From contig OX637332.1 in the NCBI GenBank assembly GCA_951799405.1, forward strand, positions 28,868,832 through 28,932,831: 64,000 nt of DNA, given 5' to 3'. Below, piece after piece: positions 1-10,692 of the stretch (its first letter is position 1; the number at the start of each line of letters is the position of its first letter). The stretch is from Agapetus fuscipes. Its lineage: Eukaryota; Arthropoda; Insecta; Trichoptera; Glossosomatidae. The notes under the pieces are model-generated. The model had not been told where the DNA came from and made no database searches. It was given only the letters and a program-made list of their open reading frames with translations. The position numbers were made by a program, and so were the translations under genes.

Positions 1-1727
1 TCAATGGGGATAGAAATAAATCTTCTGCATTGACCACTCCGGGAGTCAAAAGTGCTGCCGGTGAGATGGTATGGGAGAATGAAGAAGTATGCAAGAGATG
101 GAAAAACTATTTTCAAGAAATTTTTGGCCAGGGTGAAAGAAGAATTTATGAACAGACAGATGAAGAGAATGAATTGAAGATTTTGAAAGAAGAAATGAAA
201 GTGTCTATTTCACGTCTGAAGAATGGGAAGTCTGCTGGGTTTGATGGTATAAATGGTGAAATGTTGAAAGCAGGAGGTGAATGTGTGATAGATTGGATGT
301 TTGAATTATGTAAGCTTTGTGTGAATGCAGGAGTAGTACCGATGGATTGGAGGAAGGCAGTCATTGTTCCCATTTACAAAGGTAAAGGGGACAAAAAAGA
401 CTGTCAGAACTTCAGACCAATCAGTCTACTCAGTATACCAGGAAAAGTCTTCTGTAAGGTGATTATAAAAAATGTGATTCTGACTACTAGCAAAAGGGTT
501 TCCGATATACAGTCCGGCTTTATGGCCGGTAGAGGCTGTGTTGATCAGATTTTCACTCTACGACAACTTGTTGAAAAACAATTGTCGGTGAGGGGGAAAC
601 TATTCACGGCCTTTGTGGATCTGGAAAAGGCTTTTGACTCAGTGGACAGAGGTATGTTGTGGGATGTTTTGAAAGCATACGGAGTGAATGGAGCTCTACT
701 CAATGCGGTGCATGCGAACTATGAGAATAGTATGGCCTGCATTCGTATTGATGGTGAGTATAGTGAATGGTTTGAAGTTTTTAAGGGTGTAAGGCAAGGA
801 TGTGTGATGAGCCCATGGCTATTTAACATAGTCATGGACAAGTGTGTTCGAGATGCTAGACTTGATGATTGTGGATTAATGATAGGAGAGAGCAAAGTAA
901 GCGTTCTACTGTATGCGGATGATGCAGTCCTTGTATCTGATTCAGCAGTGGAATTGCAAATGATGCTCTCTAGATTGAACGAAGCTTTGAAAGGTAATAA
1001 TTTGAAGTTGAATGCAAGAAAGACGAAAGTTTTGATTTTTGAAAGAGATGATGAAAATATGAATTATGAATTTAAAATTAATGGAATGAATGTTGATGTT
1101 GTAAATGAGTTTGTATATTTGGGAAGTAAGTTTGAAAAAGATGGAAGAATGGCCGGTGAATTTGAAAGAAGAATAATGAAAGGCAGGTGTGTACTGGGTG
1201 CGACCGCTTGCATCGCCAGGAACCAAAATCTCTCAAAAAATGTTAGATTGGCGGTGCACGGTGGTATACTAGTGCCAACCTTGATGTATGGAAGTGAAGC
1301 CTGGACGGTGAGTGAAAGGGAAATTAGTAAAGTCCATACAGTAGAAATGGACTATCTAAGAAGTATGATTGGGAAAAAACGAAGTGACAGGGTGAGGAAT
1401 GATTTTGTAAGAGAGGAATGTGGTGTAAGGGAAAGTGTGAAAGTGAAGATTAAAAGAAGTATGTTAAGATGGTTCGGGCACTTGGAGAGAATGAGTGATG
1501 AAAGATTGACGAAGAAAGTATATGTTGCTAGAATAGATGGATGTCGTGGTAGAGGAAGACCGAGAAAAGTATGGAAGGATCAAATCTCTGAAATAGCGAA
1601 TGAATGGGATATCCAGAGTCATAAAAAAAGGAGGACTTGTATGAAAAAGGTTATGACTCTGGATGAAATGAAAGAAGTATGCAAGGACAGGAAGAAGTGG
1701 CGGCTAATCTGCAATGTTGATTTCTAA
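1..1727 (+). mobile_element. RTE-like LINE reverse transcriptase ORF (5-prime end outside window)
   Basis: A single frame stays open from position 3 to the stop at 1725-1727, so the element runs off the left edge. It encodes the reverse transcriptase of a non-LTR retrotransposon. Counting from codon 30-32, the visible motifs are FRPISLLS (about residue 128), AFVDLEKAFDSVD (motif A, about 194), GVRQGCVMSPWLFN (motif B, about 253) and YADD (motif C, 295-298). The C-terminal part contains LRWFGHLERM and GRGRPRKVW, typical of RTE-like 'endonuclease-reverse transcriptase' proteins in arthropods. The apurinic endonuclease domain would lie to the left. No stop or frameshift is visible in 565 codons, so this is the best-preserved copy in the window. 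Clade assignment rests on motif recognition only. Confidence 0.9.
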
Positions 1728-2092
1728 TGTTGGTGTATTCATTTGCTACATTTTTTGCATAGGAAATTTTTGACTTTTTTTGTATAGATTTCTTTGTAAG
1801 GTTTTGTTCTTTTTTATATTTAAATGTAATTTATTATTCATATTCCTTGACTTATAGGTTGGTATGAGGCTGACCACCCATACTGTAAAAAATGGTTCAC
1901 TTTGCCAATGTCACCCCTGTTTCAGGGAAGGTCGGCAAAAGTTGTGGGGCTTATGTTCATTTGAGGTTTGGATTTTATTTGTAAGTACACATTCAGCATT
2001 TGTAAGCGCGAACTACACTTGTTGGTTTGTGGGCATACATCTGAGAGCTTTAAATGAATATATCTTTGCAACTTAGATTATAGATTTATAGA
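1728..2092 (+). mobile_element. 3-prime UTR and conserved tail of the RTE-like LINE
   Basis: After the stop codon come about 118 bp of T-rich 3-prime UTR. From about 1846 a conserved block of about 250 bp begins TTCCTTGACTTATAGG and ends in TTTGCAACTTAGATTATAG. The same block recurs about 30 times in the window, with or without LINE coding sequence in front. Its end grades into AGATT or TATAATC microsatellite, which is the usual kind of 3-prime terminus for RTE-like elements. Confidence 0.85.
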
Positions 2093-2099
2093 AGAATCC

Positions 2100-3003
2100 A
2101 CACACTAGATGACCACAAATTTGTGCGACAGTGATTGGAATGCGTGTGGTTGAATCGTCAGGCTGAGCTTAGTAGATGTATAGGTTCTTTGGGGAGCCAC
2201 ATCTAGGCGCGACCATCTATTGGTTAATGGGGTAGCACTCTCCATAGGAGGTAAGCTGATCCAGCCTTCCGATTCGGTGAGACTTCTAGGAATCTTACTG
2301 GATCGGAACCTGACATTGGAAAGGCAAATAGATGCCACAATAGCTTCCTCCTTTTTTTCACTGCGCCAAATAAAGGCAATTAGAAAGTGTCTTCCGTCAG
2401 ATGCGGTTAAGACCCTGGTGAGTGCGTTTGTGATGTCTCGGATTGATTATTGCTCAACGCTTTATAGTGGTCAGCCAAAGAAGCATTTCAACCGCTTTCA
2501 ATCTGTGTTGAATTCAGCAGCAAGGCTTATATTCGGGATATCCAAATTCGCTCACATCACTCCGCTGTTAAAAAAACTACATTGGCTTCGTTTCCCGGAG
2601 AGGGTGGTCTACCGTGTTTGTCTGATGGTATATAAAGCCATCAATGGCTTGGCTCCACCTTATCTGACTGACATGATTTCGCCTGTTGAGATGGGTGTGA
2701 GGAGGCAGACACTCAGATCCGCGGGCGATGGTGCAATCAATTTGGTTCAGCCGCACCGTCAGATCCGTACAAATTTTGGAGACCGTGCTTTCCGTGTTGC
2801 GGGTCCGGTGGAGTGGAACAGACTGCCACCCGGAGTGAAGAACTCCGAATCTATGGGTATATTTTGCGGAGCTCTCAAGACGCACCTTTTCAAAAAGTCT
2901 TATCCGTGATCGGAGAGGGCCCTTGAGGTGTGACACACACAAAAACGGCGCTCTCTTATCATGTGTAATTTAAAACAAATAAGCCTGACATATATATATA
3001 TAT
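2100..3003 (+). mobile_element. L2/CR1-like LINE, 5-prime truncated
   Basis: An open frame at 2220-2909 encodes the C-terminal reverse-transcriptase region of an L2/CR1-type LINE. Signatures are RLLGILLDRNLTL, SRIDYCSTLY, ITPLLKKLHWLRFPERVVY, RAFRVAGPVEWNRLPP and LKTHLFKKS. The region from 2100 to 2219 is homologous but has stops. The 3-prime UTR (2910-2985) contains a block ending AAAAACGGCGCTC and is followed by a TA run (2987-3003). That UTR block is shared with SINE family B. A second copy lies at 12480-13003. Confidence 0.88.
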
Positions 3004-3293
3004 TCTTTCATTAACCTCCACAGAGTGCCGGAACGCGGATCCGCACTTACGAGTATAAAACTGATTGCATTTTGTTTCCGTTTTTCTTTAGTTTTTACAC
3101 AGCAAGAAGATTGAAAATTAATTGACACACTCGTATTGGATAAAATTACCAACCAATAAACTCAAAGCATTAATTTTCATTCCTGAATGTTTAAAAAAAA
3201 TATTTGAAGTTGACCTTGTAAACTGACGAAATTCTCATTTTTTCTTTATAAAGAAAATAGAGCATCCAAAGAATTGTGATTGTGTTTTTCCAG

Positions 3294-3464
3294 GGTCTGG
3301 GTGATCTGACCCGCTCCTCCACCAAGCCCATCGAGGTGAACCGCATGGAGGGCACCAAGGTCACGCAGGTAACCATGGGCTTCTCCCACACGCTGCTGCT
3401 GTGCAACGACAGCACCGAGCAGGTCAAGGAGAAGCTGGCCAAGATGCCAGAGTACAAACTGTGA
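3294..3464 (+). CDS. RCC2: RCC2 (TD-60-like) terminal coding exon
   Basis: This exon encodes 56 residues and a stop, entered in phase 0 from a good acceptor (TGTGTTTTTCCAG ending at 3293). It has the end of an RCC1 repeat (QVTMGFSHTLLLCND) followed by a charged tail ending KLAKMPEYKL. From family knowledge, RCC2 proteins end with a last RCC1 blade and a KEKIKKLPEYNPxxL-type tail, which this resembles closely. RCC2 is a seven-bladed propeller protein linked to the chromosomal passenger complex, Rac1/Arf signalling and spindle midzone function. No other RCC1 exon is recognisable in the window, so the rest must lie to the left. The exon is GC-rich compared with its surroundings, as expected of constrained coding sequence. 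Confidence 0.82.
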   Translation, partial: GLGDLTRSSTKPIEVNRMEGTKVTQVTMGFSHTLLLCNDSTEQVKEKLAKMPEYKL

Positions 3465-3790
3465 GCCGACAGCCAAACCCCACATCCAACCACCTACCTA
3501 ATGCATCTACCTCTGTATTCTGTGTGAAGTTAAACTCGTATCCAGGGGTCCAATTTTGTTAGCATCCCTTGTGACAGTATTTAATTTCAATGGTTTTATC
3601 CCTCTTCCTCACTTGCCTACCTTCAATGCATCTATCATCGCTGACAGCTTATACTGACAGCGTATACGCATTGACAGCTTATACTGACAGCGTATACGCA
3701 TTGACAACTTATACTGACGCTATCTAAATTGGATTCCAGTGCCTCAAGTATAAAATATTGCGTAAAACTCACCTCAATTACGTAAATAAA
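3465..3790 (+). other. RCC2: Presumed RCC2 3-prime UTR
   Basis: Sequence after the RCC2 stop up to the first AATAAA at 3785-3790. Part of it (about 3540-3640) recurs at 10085-10210, so this UTR contains or has donated a repeat. The transcript end is inferred, not shown. Confidence 0.45.
3640..3725. repeat. Short tandem repeat, 30-bp unit, about 2.5 copies
   Basis: The phrase GACAGCTTATACTGACAGCG recurs with a period of about 30 bp, followed by GTATACGCATT. The last unit is degenerate. It lies in the presumed RCC2 3-prime UTR. Confidence 0.85.
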
Positions 3791-4545
3791 AAATGTATAG
3801 GATATACAAAGACACTCCTAAGTTATCATACATTTTTTTGATGAGTTTCGGTATTTTTCATACTAGTGGCACAGTTCTCCAAGTATAAAACTTTTCATTT
3901 GAACTCAACTATTCTACTTCTTCTTTAAGTGCCACTACTAATGCAGATTGGCGATCATAATGGCCATCTTTACTTAAGATGCTGCGGCTCGAAATAGGTA
4001 TTTGGTGCTTTTTTAAATCATTGTTTTTCTTGGCGAGGGGAGAGTTTGTTTCATTATTTTCTTCCAAGCATCTTGTTTGCACTTGAATAAAATTTAGACT
4101 GGGTTGGCGTCTGTGAAATAGTCTTTTCATTGTCTGTATTTGCTCTCTGCAGTGCACATTACTGCGACTGGTACCTTCTTAGACCAACAATTTTAATTGT
4201 TCTCACAAGTAATACAAGTAAAAAGAAAACTTTCACCCTTGAAGGCATTTTCAGAAGTTATTACAAATGTTATGCTCCTGAATTCAGTTTCAAATTCTAG
4301 TATCTCAAAAAAAAAAAAAATCTATGTTGAAAAATATTTTGTAGATTTAAGCACATCTTTATTTCATCTGTAATTTTAAAGAATTCACAGTAAATAAGTA
4401 TCAAGATCATTCATTTTTAAGCTGAATCATTCATGTAGATGAGTGAATTAAATTAAATTTTAGTTTTTTACCTTTTTTTGTTGTGAAGACATTTTTTTGC
4501 GCAAAACTGTAAGTTTGTTGAGATAGCAGTATTCAAAGTAAATAC
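3791..4545. other. Intergenic, no gene seen
   Basis: AT-rich sequence with no recognisable coding, RNA or repeat signature. An 82-codon minus-strand frame at 3909-4157 has no recognisable domain and is treated as chance. Confidence 0.6.
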
Positions 4546-4799
4546 ATCGCACGTTTAATAATAAAGAGCAATAACTCAAAAAACAAGAATGTTGGTAAAT
4601 CACGTTTGAAGTTCAGACAACCAGTACAACTTGTATGGGATGAAAAAGGCGACCGATGTTTTATCTCGGTCATATTCGTCCAAATTGAACGGCTGTCGCA
4701 TTCTACCTATTCTTCTTGCATTGTTCTTGCGTTTTATTACAAAATCTCGATTTTCCCAATTTTCGAGTTATTGCTCTTTATTATTAAGCGTGCCACATG
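4546..4799. mobile_element. MITE family D (ATCGCACG inverted repeats), copy 1
   Basis: A segment of about 253 bp with inverted termini CATCGCACGTTTAATAATAA and its complement (TTATTATTAAGCGTGC). A second copy at 53416-53669 is highly similar over the whole length, so boundaries are well defined. No transposase coding capacity. Confidence 0.82.
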
Positions 4800-6000
4800 T
4801 TTCTGCGTTTTTTTATGTATTTTCTATAATTCTTTTTCTCAATTACATTTATTTTTTCTGTTCTCAAATGCAACTTAACAAAAACAAAAAAACAGTATTT
4901 TGATCTCATAGTTCAGAGTGTGTTAAGTTTATTTAGTTTTTTTTGTGTATGTAGCATTAGTGATGTGCTTAACTAAAAACAGTGTGAATTCCGAGCTATA
5001 AAAAAGAAATAATTTACGATAAACCCATTTTTTACCATCGCCCTAAACCAATCCTGCCACACACACACTGTTAGCAGTCTTCATTTTATTTCCACTGTCT
5101 CATAACAAGAGTGTTAAAGAATCAAAGGCGGCAATTAAAGTTCTCTATTTTCTGTCATTATATTTATTTCAATTTCAAAAGATATTCAAAATTGCCGCTG
5201 TGGTTCTAAAGGGCTCATATTAATATTTTTGAATCATTCATTAATTTGTAGTCAATTAGGTAGATTTATATTTGAGTTGATAATTCTGAAGTTGTGTAAG
5301 ATGATATTCAGATCTAATATTCGAAGACTTCACCAATGCAGGGAATATTGTTGCATATTATTTCATATAGGTCTGTCTTGAATATGGTTTTTTTCCAGTA
5401 TACCTGATAATTAAATACTTGAATATAAATGTAAGTGGGATGGTTATGTAATTCAGTATTTTGTTTCTGTTTAATATTTTAATAATATTACGTACCTTCT
5501 TAATTATAATTGTAGGTGTAAGATTAGAATATTTAAAGAATTTTTTGTACCAAATAAATACCGGACTAATATGACGCGCCGGCAATGTTTACGATTACAT
5601 TTTTGTGACGTAAACACGTTTTTTTTTTTGTTTTGTAGCGTAAGCAATACACTTATATTTTTTGACATACTTGATAAATATTTAGTTTTGGAATGAAAGC
5701 TGGATAAAGGAAGTGGAAAGGTTTTTTTTTTGTATGGATGTAACAGGGAAAGTACTTAATATGTCTTAATTATAAAGTTACTGTTAAAAAAGAAGTAAAT
5801 CGACTGAGAGAAGAGTGCGGGGAAAAATATGAATATAAAGAATTTAACTTTTTTTGTTTTAAAATGACAACACTGGATTGTCTAGCAATTGTAAAATGGG
5901 TTATAAGCTTTCAACTTCATTCAGCAATTCTTTTTTGGATCGTTAATCTTCTAGGTGACTATGTTTTCATCAATAGCCATGGTTCATGTTTAAATATTAA
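4800..6000. other. Intergenic, AT-rich, nothing recognised
   Basis: Short homopolymer runs only. No domain-bearing frame and no repeat shared elsewhere in the window that I could identify. Confidence 0.6.
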
Positions 6001-6564
6001 GGGCCGGTCTTATAAACGAGAGACCAAATATCCGTAAGTATCACGGCAAGTTACTAACGGATGGACGTTTACGGACTGATCTTACCGATGGTCATCCTGT
6101 AAAGCTTTTTTAACCGTCCGTTAGTTCTCAATAATGCACTCGTATTTTCTATGATTTTTTACGTGCATTCATGAACATACGTCATCTGTTTGCTGTCAAA
6201 GACGAAACATAACCTAAAGTTGCTTATGACAAATACAAAAACGACTAATACAGGCCGATTTTAATGAATTCTCTTTCACTGTCGGAAGAAATTCTCTTCA
6301 AGAAGACAGAGGGTAGAACTCCAATGACACACAAAACTCGCTGCAAAGAAACAATGCTTTTGACAGCTGACCTAACCTCAAACCTTAACTAACCGGCCGG
6401 TATCTGCGATTAATCCATGGGTAGGCTGACAGTTAGTTCTGTCGGTAACTTTTTACAGAAATAAAACTAATGGATCGTTATAAGACGAAAAATGTGACGT
6501 TTGTATTATATTTCGGTTAATTTGGTACGACATTGAACTAACGGATGTTTATAAGACCGGGCCC
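6001..6564. mobile_element. MITE with GGGCCGGTCTTATAAAC termini
   Basis: A non-coding element of 564 bp. The left end reads GGGCCGGTCTTATAAACG and the right end is the near complement (GTTTATAAGACCGGGCCC). It is flanked by TAA on both sides (5998-6000 and 6565-6567), a 3-bp TWA-type duplication as expected of PIF/Harbinger-like elements. Interior has several ACGGATG-type short repeats. Confidence 0.8.
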
Positions 6565-6579
6565 TAACCTACCATTTTT

Positions 6580-6818
6580 AGATTCTATAATCTGAGTCGC
6601 AAAGATATATTGAAATTAAAGGCTCTTATTTAAAGCAGGTGCATGTAAGTTCGTGCTTACACATGCTGCAAAATAAACAAAACCACACACAAACATAAGC
6701 TTTGCAACTAAGTGCTGCCTTTCCCTGAAACCGGAGAGGCATTGGCAAAAGTGAAACAAGTTTGTACATCATGGGGGTCAGCCTCATGCCAACCTATTAG
6801 TCAAGGAACTGATGATAA
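6580..6818 (-). mobile_element. RTE-like LINE 3-prime tail copy, diverged
   Basis: Minus-strand copy of the tail block, from a GTTCCTTGACTAATAGG-like start near 6815 to CAGATTATAGAATC near 6583. Retains the CCCTGTTTCAGGG-like and TTTGCGAC-like landmarks with many substitutions. Confidence 0.7.
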
Positions 6819-6863
6819 TTTCCACACGAGTTGTATAGAAACGCGCTGACTAGGACATTTTTA

Positions 6864-7303
6864 GGGCCTGTTGCACCAAACTCCAATCAGACAAAAATCT
6901 AAATTAAGCGTTTTTTTTTTTTTTTTAGTGTTGATCTGTTACCACAGTGAAAGTCCATTTTTATAAATATTTGAAAATTATTTTATAAAAATATATTTGT
7001 AACCATTCTGCTCTTGAAGATGCCTCATTAGGTGAAAATATTCGAGCAAAAACAAAAAGAATAAAGTGAATTAAAACCATGTTTTACCATTTATATTTTT
7101 AAATATTTATAAATTAAGTGTGATTTCTCCCACAAATCAAATATAGGGTTGTATATATGTAAATCAGCTTATGCACATCATCTTTCCTGTTCAAATTCCA
7201 TCATATTATTACCCACTTCCGAGAAATATTTAACCGAGGTCCTTACCAGAATTAAGCAATCAAATTTGATGTGTCAATCAAATATTGATTAGAGGTTGGT
7301 GCA
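6864..7303. mobile_element. TIR element (GGGCCTGTTGCACCAA), copy 1
   Basis: Starts GGGCCTGTTGCACCAA after TTA and ends near TTGGTGCA. Interior blocks AAATATTTAACCGAGGTCC and CCACTTCCGAGAAA match, in opposite orientation, the copy at 52379-52803. The right terminus is eroded. A separate retroposon is inserted at 6911-7110. Confidence 0.7.
6911..7110 (-). mobile_element. 200-bp retroposon insertion with 10-bp target duplication
   Basis: Flanked by AAATTAAGCG (6901-6910) and AAATTAAGTG (7111-7120), a near-perfect 10-bp duplication. The insert starts with a T run, that is, a poly-A tail on the minus strand. On the + strand it holds TTGAAGATGCCTCATTAGG followed by TGAAAATATT, resembling the hammerhead-bearing ends of Penelope-like elements, bracketed by TGCTC/GAGCA. 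Family assignment is tentative. Confidence 0.6.
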
Positions 7304-7960
7304 GAAACACAAAAATGACATTTTTTGTGTATTTATACATTGTTCATCATAAAAAAATCTAGTTTTGCAGCCCTTAACTAAAATAAAACATCGTAAACTA
7401 ATCTATGTTGCAAATACAAAGAACCAATAAAACAACTTTTGTGTTTTTATTTTTGTAATCCATTTTATTTGTTACTGTTCACTACATTCCAAAAATAATT
7501 TACAAAAACGTTTGTAACTCTTGGAACGTAATTAACCTTATGAATGTTGTAACTCAATGTAAACACTTACTTCACATCCTCATAGCTGTTATATGTATGT
7601 GTTGTAAACTTAAAAAATTGATGTTTATGACTGTTTCAAGCCCCGGCCCATTTTCTCCTCATGGGTCCATCCTCAATTTTTATTTAATTTTTTTCTCTTT
7701 CAGAAAAGTGGTATTTTTTATTGTTGTTTTACTCTGAAAATGGGCCTGAGGTTTATTAAACGTAAGCTAGGATAATTTTCAATTACTAGTTTTTATTTTT
7801 TTATTATAAGATAAAGTTAACAGAACTCTCCATTGTTGTTTAACTTAAAAAAAAACAAAGAGTTATATTTTTTAAATACCATCTTGATATTCACAATTTA
7901 CATTGGACTCTGTAAAAGTTCTCTTTAGCCCCTTATTTTTTTTTATATAAAATAGATTTG
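7304..7960. other. Intergenic, AT-rich, nothing recognised
   Basis: A 65-codon + frame at 7540-7737 shows hydrophobic low-complexity sequence and no known domain. I do not call it a gene. Confidence 0.55.
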
Positions 7961-8213
7961 TGAAGAGGAATGAAATGCACCAACCTATTTAGCCTGGCCA
8001 GAAACAGGTATTAACATTATCAATTAATAATTCTTTTTTTTTTAAATATTTTAATGATTTATTAATTAATTATTACCCAAAGACATCTGTCCGTTCAGGT
8101 TTGAAGTAAATTTTGATAGGACATGGCGCATGTGGGGCTTAAACTTGCGCTTGTTTCAATAACGCAAATTCAAGTGCTAACGCCTTATCCGCTTTACCAC
8201 AGCGACTTATCGC
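7961..8213 (-). mobile_element. tRNA-derived SINE family C, diverged copy
   Basis: On the minus strand a tRNA-like head (GTCGCTGTGGTAAAGCGG as box A region, then AGTTTAAGCCCCACATG as box B region) is followed by a body matching the family-C copies at 47205-47466 and 17600-17770 (TTAATAATTAATTA, then CCTGTTTCTGGCCAGG and GGTGCATTTCATTCC). Confidence 0.6.
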
Positions 8214-8452
8214 TGCCTTAGTTCTTGTTTATCGTATACGCCATTGAGAAAATTTTACATGAGCAATCTTTGTGGACCAATGTGTCTTATGAAAACAAGA
8301 AATTTATTTAAAAAATATTTAAAAGAACTCTCACATTATCGAGTTTTAGGGTTTTTCTTAGCTCAGATTGTGTAGAATTTGATTCATAAGACAACTGCAT
8401 GAAAAAGTCATATTTGACAAGATTGGCGTATGCGATAAACAAGAACTGAGGG
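8214..8452. mobile_element. MITE family G (TTCTTGTTTATCG termini), copy 1
   Basis: Inverted termini of about 28 bp: TTAGTTCTTGTTTATCGTAT and its complement ending AACAAGAACTGAGGG. Related copies are at about 51505-51995 (split by a LINE tail) and 33790-33960 (partial). Confidence 0.75.
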
Positions 8453-9150
8453 AGCGTTATGTCTTGAATTTATATTTTTGTTTTAAATACATTAGTCTTC
8501 TTCTTCTTTTAGATTAATATACATTAATATTGATGGCATATTTTGAAGATTATAAATGATATTTGAGGATCAGTGATCAATAAAAAAATACAAAACAAAA
8601 CTCTGAAATATACAGTTGTTTTTTTTTTTCATACATTGGTAAAGCATTTAAATTATTTGTCAATAGGAAGTACTTTAATTTCACATGTTTCTAAAATTCC
8701 ACAATGTTAAGGGGCTATAATTCATATAATTTTGTATTCCATAAACATGATAATATAATAAATTTTCATTACAAACTTGTGTTTTTTACTTTTTGTTTTA
8801 TTACTTTACTATTAATAAGCATTATAGCATATGCGACTTTAAACTGATAAAAAAAACTACCCACACGACTGACATGAGTGTGTCCTTTTCATTCAGTATT
8901 ATTTTGCCATGCTAATGTTGAAAATACCTGGCATTAGAGAAGTAATTGATTCCTCTGTCAAAAACCTTTTTCTTAAAAGTAGCCAAGATATAAAAAGAGA
9001 AGGCAAACCAGTAAACAATGGACTTAGCACAAAATGAGGTGTGTGTTTAAAAGTTGAAAGAGTTGTGACGTCACACAGCGGGTTGTAGAGCTAAGCTAAC
9101 CAATAGTTTGTTATTGGTTGTCAAGGGTATTTACATACATATTAATAATA
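8453..9150. other. No gene seen
   Basis: AT-rich sequence with no conserved frame. Near 9070-9120 there is a GTGACGTCACAC motif of unknown significance. Confidence 0.55.
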
Positions 9151-9151
9151 A

Positions 9152-9448
9152 TATTAGGATGATGATTTGGTGAGTGCTGTTTTTGTGTGTATCACACCTC
9201 AAGAGCCCTCTGCGAGCTTGGTCGTTGCTGTAGAAAGCGCCAATTCTCAAGCAAGACCCAGTTGTTGTAAGGTTGAATGTACCTTTCAGTGACCGGTCTT
9301 TGGTAAAGGTTTATGAATTTTCAACCCAGCGATGAGCACATTTGGAAATATGAATGGTATATTTTTGTGCTCCGCCGGGATTCGAATCCACAACCTTTCA
9401 TTTACGAGTTCGAAGTGTTGCCACTGGACTACGGACCGGTCCAAGAAA
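9152..9448 (-). mobile_element. SINE-B, near full length
   Basis: Minus-strand copy of SINE family B. The head is near 9448 with a box-B region GGTTGTGGATTCGAATCC. The body contains TATACCATTCATATTTCC and CCAGTTGTTGTAAGG on the + strand. The tail AGAGGGCTCTTGAGGTGTGA lies near 9200. The TTCGAATCC box is typical of a tRNA pseudogene head. Confidence 0.85.
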
Positions 9449-9535
9449 AAACTAGATGTGTGACGTTTGCCCGCAAATAAAATTTCAAACATCCATATAA
9501 AAAACGCCCCTCATTCGAAATTTGCTATTTTACTC

Positions 9536-9662
9536 AATGGGCAAACATCACTAGTCTATGTGGTGACCGTCCTTAGCAACCAATATCAAAAAATATTTTA
9601 ATTTTTCACTAGGAACCTAGCCATGTGATGTCACAATCTTTGTCTACAGAATTTATGAAGAG
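9536..9662. repeat. Dispersed repeat, copy 1 of 3
   Basis: Shares GGGCAAACATCA, GTCTATGTGG, TAGCAACCA and TTTGTCTA...GAATTT spaced similarly with 51985-52130 and 61478-61600. Unclassified. Confidence 0.55.
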
Positions 9663-9744
9663 TTCATTAAGTGTCTTGAAATAAGTTAAAGTTGATTGAA
9701 AATTCAACATCTTAGTGAAAATTATTGAATTTTCTGACATGGCA

Positions 9745-10012
9745 GAGGCTGTGTTGACCAGATTTTCACTCTGCGACAACTTGTTGAAAAACAACTGTCG
9801 GTGAGGGGAAAACTGTTCACCGCCTTTGTAGATCTAGAGAAGGCTTTTGACTCAGTAGACAGAGGTATGTTGTGGGATGTTCTGAAAGAATATGGAGTGA
9901 ATGGGGCTCTCCTAAATGCGGTGCATGCAAACTATGAAAATAGTATGGCATGTGTTCGTATTGATGGCGAGTATTGTGATTGGTTTGAAGTTTTTAAGGA
10001 TGTGTGATGAGT
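9745..10012 (+). pseudogene. Internal fragment of the RTE-like LINE reverse transcriptase
   Basis: Encodes the block from GRGCVDQIFTLRQLVEKQ through motif A (FVDLEKAFDSVD) to WFEVFKDV and then stops at TGA. It aligns with codons at about 535-810 of the copy at the left edge, with few differences. It lacks motif B and YADD and has neither the 5-prime nor the 3-prime end of the element. Confidence 0.88.
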
Positions 10013-10084
10013 CCATCTGATGCCATATTTCATCTGCAATATATGCAAAGAAAATGAGTATTTAATCAAATAAATTACATTTAT

Positions 10085-10212
10085 CTTGCGATACAGGCAA
10101 GCTCCAGGGGTACAATTTTGATAGCATTCCTAATAGCAGAAATTACTTTCAATGCTCCTATTCCTGTTCCACACTTGCTAACATTCAATGCATCTATCCT
10201 CCTTCTTTGTGA
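10085..10212 (+). repeat. Second copy of the RCC2 3-prime-UTR repeat
   Basis: CCAGGGGTACAATTTTGATA, AGCATTCCT and CATTCAATGCATCTATC recur with the same order and spacing as in 3540-3640 (CCAGGGGTCCAATTTTGTTA, AGCATCCCT, CTTCAATGCATCTATC). Confidence 0.75.
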
Positions 10213-10499
10213 AAATTACCAGGTGACAGCTAAACTGCCTCTAGGGTTGCTATCAAAATTTTGTAAGTCGACCTAATTTAACAGATACAAAATATGATAT
10301 AACAGTACAAAATTATAAATGATTTAATTTTAACTTAAACAAATATTTACATTGGGATAGGATATTGAAACTTAAAATAAAATTCGTACTGGATAACAAG
10401 CAATGCTATCACTTTAACATAATTATTTTATGTGTTAATTTTACTTTCCAGCCAAAACCTGAATTTCTATTTTGACACAGAATCAATCTTCTTGATAGT

Positions 10500-10692
10500 T
10501 TATTTGGTAGAAGAATGTAATCCCCACCAATGGTATCAGAAATGATTTCCCGTTTCGGTGTTTAAGAGAACCTGCTCCTCGGAAGTACAGGAAAACTCGT
10601 ACTTAAATTAATGTGTTTGGCGTAAGGCTGGCTCTATATCTGCGGAAATAAATAGGTTCTCTCATAACATGTGACCCCTTCTGGGCCAACAA
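10500..10692 (+). mobile_element. SINE-A fragment, diverged
   Basis: Contains ATGATTTCCCGTTTCGGTGT, TGGCGTAAGGCTGGCTC and AAATAAATAGGTTC in the order seen in complete SINE-A copies, with internal deletion and substitutions. Confidence 0.7.

Noticed and set aside
2105..2942. Minus-strand frames over the L2/CR1-like LINE
   Set aside because: Shadows of the reverse-transcriptase frame on the + strand.
3909..4157. Minus-strand frame of 82 codons considered as the last SMOC exon
   Set aside because: From exon 10 (phase 1) the available acceptors lead into a different frame that stops after a few codons, the distance is 11 kb, and no domain is recognisable.
4606..4903. Two 90-codon frames over MITE family D
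   Set aside because: Hydrophobic frames produced by T-rich MITE sequence; the repeat is non-coding and recurs at 53416.
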